Shown one piece after another: positions 55,106 to 64,000 of a DNA stretch of 64,000 bases. This DNA comes from Neonectria sp. B-13 (lineage: Eukaryota > Ascomycota > Sordariomycetes > Hypocreales > Nectriaceae). Position 1 is the stretch's first letter; each line of letters opens with the position of its first letter. The notes below the pieces were generated by a model. That model made no database searches and had not been told where the DNA came from. It saw only the letters and a program-made list of their open reading frames with translations. A program made the position numbers and the translations under genes. The stretch covers positions 5,438,309-5,502,308 of the forward strand of contig NOKP01000002.1 of assembly GCA_002682825.1 (NCBI GenBank), written 5' to 3'.

Positions 55106-56325
55106 TTACAGCTTGGAGGGACTCTCCCTGGGGTCCTTGACCTCGACGAGAAGTTTGCCTAGGAAATGAATGTTAGCTGATGGGTGATGGGGGGGCATTT
55201 CCATAACTGAAGAGCTCACCCGTGTTGATCCCCTTGTACAGGTTCACCAGCGCCTGCTCGGCGTTCTTCAGGCCGCCCTTGATGATGGTCTCGCTCTTCT
55301 TCAGCTTGCCGTCGGCGATCCACTGCGACAGCTCGGCGCGCGCCGTGGGGAACTTGGCCGCGTGGTCGAAGACGATGAAGCCCTGCAGCTTGATGCGCAT
55401 CGTGATGATCTGCGAGAAGTACCGCGGGCCCTGCGGCTTGGCCGCGTTGTACTGGCTGACGTTGCCGCACTCGATGAAGCGCGAGTGCTCCTTTGCGCGG
55501 AGGAGACACATGTCGAGGATGTCGCCGCCGACTGTGTATGTTATCAGTATTGTGCGCCCTGTGAAGCTTCCTCCGTCTCAGACTCACCATTGTCAAAGTA
55601 CACGTCGATGAAGTTGGGCGTCGCCTCGTTGAACTTCTGCTTGAAGTCGTCGGCCTTGTAGTTCAACGCCACGTCGAAGCCCAGCTCCTCGGTGAGCCAC
55701 TTGCACTTCTCGTCGCTGCCGCAGAGGCCGACAACGCGCGCGCCCTTGATCTTGGCGATCTGGCCGGCCACGCTGCCGGTGGCCCCGGCGGCGCCCGAGA
55801 CGACGACGGTCTCGCCGGGCTGGGGGTCGCCGATCTGCGTCATGCCGATCCACGCCGTCACGCTGGTCAGCCCCAGCGCCGAGAGCAGGTCCTGCGGCTC
55901 CGACACGCCCGGGAACAGCGCCGCCGGCTCGAACCGGCCCTCGGGCAGGATGGCGACCTGCGTCCATCCCATGTGGCCCACCACGATGTCGCCCTCGGCC
56001 GCCTGCTTGCTCTTGGACGCCAGCACGCGGCACACGGCCGAGCCGCGCATCGTCTCGCCGATCTTGACGGGCGGGAGATAGGAGCGGACGTCTTGCACAC
56101 AGTTAGCCAGCTGTCCACCATCTAGGAGCAGATAGACATCGTACCTCGCAGCCATCCTCTCATGGCCGGGTCCAGAGACAGGTACAGCGCCTCAACCAAG
56201 ATCTGGCCATCCTTGAGCTGGTCGGCCGTAGGCGCCGCCTCCGTCTTCTGGGCGAAGGTCTGGCCGGGGATGATGTCGGCCGTGGGACGCTCGGCGAGCG
56301 TGATGCTGAGGTTGTCGCGAGCCAT
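55106..56325 (-). CDS. Zinc-independent MDR, prostaglandin/alkenal reductase-like
   Basis: Four exons, 56145-56325, 55588-56091, 55220-55531 and 55106-55158, give 349 residues; introns are 53, 56 and 61 nt. The N-domain has LVEALYLSLDPAMRGWLRD, typical of the leukotriene B4 dehydrogenase/curcumin reductase subfamily. The nucleotide-binding site is VVVSGAAGATGSVAGQIAK, followed by ARVVGLCGSDEKCKWL. Conserved later patches include DVYFDNVGGDIL and RIKLQGFIVFD. The zinc-binding Cys/His residues of alcohol dehydrogenases are absent. Expected reaction: NADPH-dependent reduction of an activated C=C bond in enones or enals in the cytosol. It may detoxify reactive carbonyls; no pathway partner is visible. 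Confidence 0.92.
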
Positions 56326-57380
56326 TGTGGTGTTGTATTGTATCGTGTGAGTAGGTCTGGTAGAGATGGGGCAATGGCTTGATGGGCAGTTGCACGCAGA
56401 CTATCTCGACTTATAAGAAACAAGGTGTTCGTATACTTAGATGTAAAAAGACTGTCGTGACATCACCTTGACTTAAGTGCAAACCAACAATCCGCCACCG
56501 CCAAAGATCGCCCCGTGCCGACCCTTTTGTACCTCTTTCGCCCGAACGCCACGTCTCGCCGTATGGCATTGCATTGGCGGGCAACCTGGAACCAACACTT
56601 CTCACCGTCTCCAACAACACGCAAGGGAGAGAGAAAAGAGAGAAAAACGCGGCTTCGGCAACCCCGCCGCAAACCCTCCTCGTCCCACCCATCCGCCGGG
56701 GCGCTATTCCCATCAGGACAAATCGCCGGCCTCAGCTTTCGGGGCCGAAGGGGACGTGAACGCGGAGCACTACGCGCCCCCGACTGGCTGAGACGCCCCG
56801 CGGGAGGTGCGGCACGTCGCCGAACGTGGTGGGGTGGCTTTCGACATTGACGCCATACCGAGGCTCGCGGCTTCTAGCTGCGGTTCAACGGCGCGTTTTG
56901 GGCCAGGCGTGAGGGGAGGCGAAACGAATGGACGACAACCAGCATAATGATACGAAAGGGAAAAGGGAAAAGAATGTCCCTTGTCTTGGCTTACACTCTG
57001 CGTATTAGAAATGCCATATTAGTCATTCCTCCGACGGACAGATTCCTGTGCCGTCTCATACTCAGGAGCCGAGGCTATCGGACCTGGAGCCATTCTTGGA
57101 TCGATAGTCCACCCACTGCGCGCTGTACTTTCTAATGCATACTACCATAACTGCAGTTTCATGCCAGATCCATGTAAGTAGTTGCTAAATAAAATAAAAT
57201 AAGTTGGTATATGCGTGTCTCGGTGACTAGTGACAACTTCTATCTGATACAAAAGGAAAATTAACTATAACATGAGAAATGAGTCGAGGCAGCAGCCGAG
57301 CATGTGAAGACAAGACAAAGTCAACTTTTCCCGTTCCCGCTCTTAGACTCTATCCTTTTCGCCCTTCCGATTCTCTCTCA
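56326..57380. other. Spacer
   Basis: No supported gene. Only short frames; the 3' flank of the giant glycosyltransferase gene begins near 57380. Confidence 0.5.
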
Positions 57381-60300
57381 TTACACTGCCGCCACAAGCA
57401 CCGGAGGCCGTTGTTTCGTGAGCCGTCTCCCCGCGCTCTTTTCCGCGCGGCTGGCCGACGACTTGAACCGCCGGAGCGACATCGATCTGCCCCTGCCCTT
57501 CTCCGTCGCCGCGTCATTGTCGTCGTCCTCCGAGTATCGCAGCGGCGCCGGCGCTCCGAACTTGAAGCGGTGGCTGGTCTGCGCCAGGAGCGCCTTGTCT
57601 TCTCGCATCTTGCTCTGATGCCACTGCACCCAGAACATCTGCTCATGCTCCCGGAGGTACCGGCTGCCGTGGAAGCTGTGCAGCACCACTTCCCGGGACA
57701 ACATGCCCAGCTGCCGTCGGTACTCGCTCTTCTTGTAGAACCGCTCCGTAAGCCACTTGACGTCGTCGGGCGTGATCTCGTCGGGGAGCGTGGGCTTGTC
57801 CACCTTCATCTCGGCTTCGTCAGTGAATTGCGTCCACGGCCCGACCATGCCCAGGATACTGATCTGCGCGCGGGCCAAGGCCATGGGGTCATTGGGCGGC
57901 ACGACCTCTCCGTATCGCTGGTTAGGGTTGTCCGTGTCCGTCAGGACCAACGCCGTGGCACCGACCTCCGTGGCCACGATGGGGACGCCGGCAAGTGCTG
58001 CCTCGCCGATGGCCAGAGGCAGGCCTTCCGAGATGGACGAGTTCATGAACAGCCATGCATCCTTGAGCACCTCCCTGGGGTTGCCGAAGCCGGCTAGGAT
58101 AACCTTGCCCACGAGGTTATGATCCACGATGAACTTCTCCATCTCCAGCGCGTACGCCGGCTGGCGATCCTTGGCGCCGTAGACGACGAGCTGGTAGTCG
58201 GTAAAGCCAAAGCGGTTGATGATGATATCAGCCGCTTGGATCGCCGCCTTGACGCCCTTGATCACTTGCACATTGGACAACATGATAACGGTGGGCTTGT
58301 CTGTGCGAATCTTGTCGACAGGCGTGAAAGACTCCATGTTGCTGATGCCGTTGACGATGGGGTCGATTTTGCGACGGAACAGGTTCCTGTTGCCGACCGT
58401 GCCCTTGTCTGTGCCAATCTCGGCTTCCCACATGCTGCAGGCGGTGGTTAGCAATGTTCAATGTGTATGTGCAACGGAGTATACTTACGGGTTGAAGAGC
58501 GACGCGCAGGGGGTGATGACGTCGGCATGGAAGTAGGCAAGGCGAGTAGCGAGGCCGATGCCCGCGAGCAACATGGACTGCACCGAAAGCGGGAGCTCGC
58601 ACTGCGCCGCGCTGATGTTGAGGCAGCACTCGCGCCACAGGATGGCGTGGTCCCAGATGCCAAAGTTGGCGCCGCGGCGGTACTTGAGCACCATACCGAA
58701 CAGACTGCTGATGCCGTGGTGGGTGCTCTGATAGACACGCGGGCAGTCGTCGGGCACGTTGACGGCGAAGATGAAGAAGTAGGCCTTGAAGATGCCCAGC
58801 GCAACGCGGAAGTCGGGGATGCTGGGGCGCTCGATCTCGTAGCACTGCGACGGGTTGTTGATGTTGGGGTCGTCGTGGTATGTCAGCCACGCTGCCACCC
58901 AGGCGTCCTCGACCTCCTTGGACTGCCAGGTGAAGGCGTAGTCCTTGTGCTCGTAGTACTTGGCCATGGACAGGAAGACGTTGCTGTATTTGATGAGGTC
59001 GGGGCGTGCGAGGCGCTTAGTGCGGGCGCCCTTGACGAAGTCCATGAGAAGCGGCACGAAAACACCAGCGATGTCGCGCTGGACATCCGTGTCGGCCACC
59101 TTCTCGTCGACCTGGGACTCGAGGATGTTGTCGATGACGCCGTGGTTGGCAGTGCCGCCATCGATGCCCCAGAGAGGTAGCAGCTTGATCGACTGCACGC
59201 TCTTCTCGACCTGGAAGCGAGGAATGCCGTAGTCGTTGGCACACTCGGCCAGGACGTGGTTGCGGACTGTCTTATGTCCGTTAACTAGATCACGTCGGCA
59301 GTTGGAGACTCCGCCGGGGGCCACAGGCCAGCATCCAATGTCATTGAAGATGACTGAGACACGCTCGTTCGTGTCGTTGAAGCAGTCCTGAGGCCGCGCT
59401 GTCACCTGGGTGGCATCGTTACCAAGTCCCATGGCATACAGATCCGCCGTCTTGATGGCGAGAAGCGTTACCTCAGACACATCCGTCTCAATTTCGATGG
59501 CGGCAACGATCTGATGAATGTTGTCATCCAGGGCTCGGCGGGCAGCGTCGAGGCGTCCGCCGTCTCGCGCATTCCAGTAATTGCGAAGCAGATGCTCCTC
59601 GCGAAGGATAAGCTCGTCCATCCAACAGGCCGTCACGGCATCGACAGTGCCCTGCTTGAGCCAGAGGCTCCATAACTCGGTGCGGGTGCGCCACGTGGGA
59701 ATGCGGCCGTACTGGCGGCTGTTCCATAGCACAATCCAGGACACAGGGTTCATGGAAGAAACAAGGCTACGTGTTGTGCCCGCGTACCGTCGCATCTGCC
59801 GGATTTGAAGGGGGCTGTGGTAGATGAGCAGATCATCGGCATCGAACGACAAGTTCTTCGGGCGAGGCAGCAGCATAGACTCCTGGGGGAAGATCTCGGG
59901 AGCGACGACGATGGCTGTCCTGACCCCGTCGCCATCCACCATGTAGGTGGTGATGGCTGGGTCGCGTCGGTGGAGGTACTTGTATTCACTGGTGTACACC
60001 TTTCCGTTGATCCTCTTGACAATGCATCCAATGTTCTTGGATGGGGCCCAGGTGTAGTCCTCCGTGTCGACAGGCTTGCCCCAGAAGACGGAGAGCATGT
60101 CGTCTGAATTGGAGTTGGCCAGCTTGAAATCGGCGCGCAGGACGTCGGAGTTGCCCTTGGGGACGGTCTTGTAGTGATACTGGAAGACAATATCCATTTC
60201 GCCGATTGTCCATGTGCCCTGCATCACACGCCCATACTTGTCGTAGTAACCGACACTCCGGGAGTCGTTCTTGGCTACCACCTTGCTAATCGGCCAGCGC

Positions 60301-63300
60301 GTGCGGTTTCCAGTGTCGTACTGGTACGTGTATGCGCCACCGCTACTGTCCTCTTTGCTCTTGAGACGGAGTTCCTCATCGTAGGTGTCGACGGACAATG
60401 GCTCTCCGTCAGTGGGAGCCTCTTTGAGGCACCCAGCATAAACTCTCAGCATCATGGTTCCATTATCGTTCAGGGATGCGAAGCCAGTGATGGTCTTGCG
60501 CGGCAGCTCGACGATGAGGGAGCTCTTGACAATCTTACGCCGGGCACCCTTTTGCGCAAGGCGTGTGATGTTGACAAGAGCAGGTCGGTGGTAGATGAGG
60601 ATCCAGAACACCCAGTAGTTCTTAACCACTCGGCAGACGTTCCAAATCATCAGGAGGGACCAGACAAGAGCACCTCGTAGGGGAACGTTTCGGAGGCAAT
60701 ATACAAGTTCTCGCTCGATGTTGGATCCTCCTCCAGAGATGATAGCAACCCACTTGACGAACACGAATGGGATCGCGATGAATTTTCCCCAAATGGTCTG
60801 GACCACAGTCAATGGCTTGGGGGTGCGAATGATGGAAACAGGCTTCAACTCGGCGGGCATTTTGGGGACGGTGTCCTGTCCCTGGTCGGGGAATATGGCA
60901 AGCTGGCAAATTCTCTCCTGGCATTTCTGGAAGACCTCCAAAGTGAGATTGACATGGAAGTCTGAAGTCTGCAAGTTGGCCCCAACGGTGGACGCCCATT
61001 GTGAAAACTCCAAGGACAATGCCACCGGCTCTCCGGAAATACGACGCAGGATGGCCTCGCGAACAGCCTGGGGGGCTGTCTCCCACTTGGAGTCAACCTC
61101 AAAGTCGAGGCAAAGGTGACGCATCATCTCCATCTCAGTCCTGAGAGAAAGTCGGTTGAGGTACTGTAAACTCTCGAAGCAGAGCTCAAACTCGATCCGT
61201 TTTGACATGGATTCGGAGCCATGAAGGAAGTGCTCCGCCTGGACGGACTTGTTGTGTGAAAGCTTGAACTCCGAACGAGCAACATGATAGAGGATTGACT
61301 CGCTGATGAGAGTAGCCATAAGGGACTGCCAAGCAGGCAGGGACAGCTCAGCTTCTCCCATGAAGCCGACCGTGAGTTGGAGGACACCAGCCTCCTGCGA
61401 GCTAAAAGCGCCAATCTCACCAAGGCCTGTTCTGGAAAAGTCCTCCCGGCTGACGATTTTGACAGTAATCCTGCGGTTTGACCACATGTACAGGGCCGTG
61501 GTCAAAACCTTGTTCGACCAGGATGCGTCTTTGGAGACTTCGCTCGGTCGGTCCAGACTAAGCTGGAGCAGCTTCGTAACCTTTTTGGACGTGGGCTTTC
61601 CATCCTCGTTCCAAATCTTCGTGCCAGAAAAGGCCTTCCGCATACCGGAGTTAGGGATCTTAGCCAACTTGAACTCATCCGCGCTGAACCTATGCTGTAC
61701 GGAAACACGGGCCAGATCATCACCGCCGCTCCGGGCGTGAGCGGGCGTAGGGGCGGTCCAGTCCTTCCAGGTCCAGAGAGACGTGCCGATAGCAGCTAGG
61801 ACAGCAGCCACATTCTGGGCGATGACATCGTTGTACAGAAACTGGGATGTGGCGGGAACAGCGTGGAGGACGCAGCCGGCGATGAAGCCGATCGCAGCCG
61901 AGGACATGATGATGGAGATGTGAGTGGTGACATTCGTCGTGAAGCATCTGTTGAACTGGAAGAGAAGGGCGGACGTATAACCCAGGATGTAGAGGTAGTA
62001 GAGGATCATCGTCTCGTAGCTCTCGACGAAGAGCCAGAGAAGCAAAGTCGTTGTGCCAAATACAAGCATGAGCTTGGATCCAATGTCAATCAGCGCCTTC
62101 TTGATGCTAGCACGGCGATATGCCTCGAATTCTTTGGCAAGGTTCTGCGCATGCTCAAAGTCGCGCAGCTTCTCATCGGAGATGGTGTCTCTTAGTCCCC
62201 AGTATTTGAAGAGTGTCGTATCAAGAAGCATGGCGGACACGCAGAAGTAGATGATGCATAGGCAAATGCCGTACCGGGCTCGCGAGTCTGTGTAGATGCT
62301 GGGGTACGGTCCTCCTGCGCTCCACACGATCATCACCCAGCGGTCCAAAAGAGCTACCAGGAACAGACCGAGGGTCTGTCCCACGTCAAAACGAGCAAGT
62401 CGGAAGAGTGTAAAAACGTTGTGGTCCTTGAGACCTCGGACCAGCTGGCGTTGCTGGTTCCTCGACTCGTTGAGCTGAGTGAACCAAGCGGTGCTGAACG
62501 CCTCGGGAGGGTCGTCGTTGGGGTTCGTCTTCTTGAATAGCCAGTCGACGTACGGCATGCCCTGTGCTACTCGAGAAACGAAAGAGTCGGACAGGACCCC
62601 AGTGGCTTTAGCCTCCCGGGTGCGGCGTTGGTACGACTCGAGAATTTCAGCGAAGGTCTCCTGTGCCAGGGCATCTTGGTCCTTGATGTCGTCGTCGCTT
62701 GTATCAGGCCCGAGCCTCGCCACATACCACTCAATAATTTCCTTCTGTTTGAACTGGGGAATATTGTCCATCCAGTTTGACCATTCGTGGCAAAGTCGAC
62801 GGTACCGGTAGAGCGTAACGAACAGGTAGATGAACATGATCGGGAGGTAGATTTCAAGATCATGTCCATTCACAAAGGTGGAAATGAGAGGCGACAACAG
62901 AAGTATCGGGATGTTCTGTAGGAGAAGGCTGCGGCCGGAAGCAATGGGGCTTTCATGCTGATGCATAGCGCTCATGATTCCCAGCAGGTTAAAGTGAGTC
63001 GAAACGCAAACCAGGTAGGCTACGAAGACGAACCCCACGCCCACAGAGAACCGCAGGGTGAACATAATGAAACCGACAACCGAGATGACGAGCGCCAGAA
63101 TGAAGCCACCAGACAACCTCTGGACGTGAAAGTAGATCATGTTGTCGTAGGCGTAGTGAGCAAGGTAGTAGTTTCCAGTGCCGCCCACCCAGCCGGTAAC
63201 ACCAGCCGTCAGCAGCAGAGATATGAGCAGAGCGTAGCCGGCGGCCTCAAGATGTTCATGGTGCATGAATGCAGTCATGAAGAAACCGCGTCCGATAAAG

Positions 63301-64000
63301 GTAAGCAAGAGTATGTCGATAATGGCGGGGACACAGAAAATGGACATGGCACCGGCATCGGCAAAGCGTTTCTTCCACAGCTGGACCATCTCGTGAGGGG
63401 TGAGCTTCATCGAGGACGAACCGGGCGGGGGCGCATCGGCGCCGTCGTTGAGAATAGGCGAGGCGTCGGGGCTGAAGTACATGGTCATGATCTCGTTGGA
63501 GCGTCGGTCGGCGGCAGTAGGAGGACGAGCTTGAAGGAATTTCCCATATCGCTGGAAAACAATGTTACCAAGATCACGAGGAAGTAGGCCAAAGTAGATA
63601 TCGCATTGAGAGCCAAGGATCCAAAGCTCAGAAAATACGGCCGCCTGGTCTGGCTGCGAGACAAACATAGGGCATCGATCCGTGGACTCATTGTAAACTT
63701 CTTCAAACGCAGCCCTTCGCAGAACGCTGAAGAAGATGAGGGAGAACAGTTCGGCGTTGATATCGACATGATCGCAATCAGTCCACGATTTCCACGGGTC
63801 GTAGGCTCGCGTGAGGACCATTGTTAGTGAGCTGAGGATCTCTCGATCTCCGAAGAACAGCGCTTCCTCGATGGTCCGTTCGGTAAGTTCGTACAAGCTC
63901 ACGAGACCATCAAGAGTAGGCAGTTCAGTCGCGCCTTGTCGCACGTAGTACTCCAATCGCATTCGGAGGAGGTCTCGCATACTCAGGGACCTGTCAAGCG
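57381..64000 (-). CDS. Giant polytopic GT4 glycosyltransferase, 5' end outside window
   Basis: Exons 58489-64000 (open to the right edge) and 57381-58434, joined over a 54-nt intron (AACCC|GTAAGT...CTGCAG|C). At least 2181 residues counting from the first Met in the window (63980). The frame is open upstream of that Met, so the true start probably lies outside. The long N-terminal region has many membrane helices in several blocks, interspersed with soluble segments. Then comes a GT-B domain: the N-half carries LPLWGIDGGTANHGVIDNI and YQSTHHGISSLF. The C-half, starting at the intron, carries TVIMLSNVQVIKGVKAAIQ and the GT4 E-x7-E motif in SEGLPLAIGEAALAGVPIVA. The tail is basic and Ser/Arg-rich. 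Architecture resembles PelF-like fungal polymer synthases such as Aspergillus Gtb3 (galactosaminogalactan); this match is from memory and tentative. Likely makes or exports a cell-surface polysaccharide. Confidence 0.85.

Overview
The window reads as nuclear DNA of a filamentous ascomycete, most likely a Sordariomycete-type fungus. I base this on 45-96 nt GT-AG introns with CTAAC/CTGAC-like branch sites, intron-bearing tRNA genes, Pol III poly-T terminators, gene-by-gene transcription without operons, and fungal-only families (Zn2Cys6 regulator, ATM1, SIT-type siderophore transporter, fused urea amidolyase, fungal GT31-like and giant GT4 proteins). The species cannot be named from the sequence alone.

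Layout. 0-4 kb: 5' part of a cytochrome P450 running off the left edge, a BTB-domain fragment, a small P-loop kinase-like gene and a degenerate reading frame. 4-10 kb: three intron-containing tRNA genes (Pro, Glu, Asn) in gene-poor, partly AT-rich DNA. 10-16 kb: a stomatin-type SPFH gene, an 8-bp minisatellite with an unresolved spliced transcript candidate, and a seven-exon flavin monooxygenase. 17-25 kb: tRNA-Gln, the mitochondrial ABC exporter ATM1, a siderophore transporter and an intronless UDP-glycosyltransferase. 25-31 kb: no convincing known gene, but a cluster of hairpins, direct repeats and a duplicated intron-like unit behind a TATA box. 31-40 kb: urea amidolyase (DUR1,2) divergent from a Zn2Cys6 regulator. 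41-45 kb: an atypical SDR and an AIF/AMID-like oxidoreductase. 48-64 kb: a spliced ten-cysteine TIL-type secreted protein, a PQ-loop membrane protein, a GT31-like type II glycosyltransferase, an anion:cation symporter-type MFS carrier, a prostaglandin-reductase-like MDR, and a giant polytopic GT4 glycosyltransferase running off the right edge.

How genes may work together (inference): ATM1 and the siderophore transporter are neighbouring iron genes. DUR1,2, the Zn2Cys6 factor and possibly the Dal5-like MFS form a loose nitrogen theme. The GT31-like and GT4 proteins both suggest secretory or cell-surface glycan synthesis. I see no complete secondary-metabolite cluster. The most unusual DNA is the 29.1-30.6 kb repeat/hairpin/intron-duplication block. 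Gene models below were assembled by hand from splice signals and reading-frame continuity. Family calls are by recognition, not by database search.
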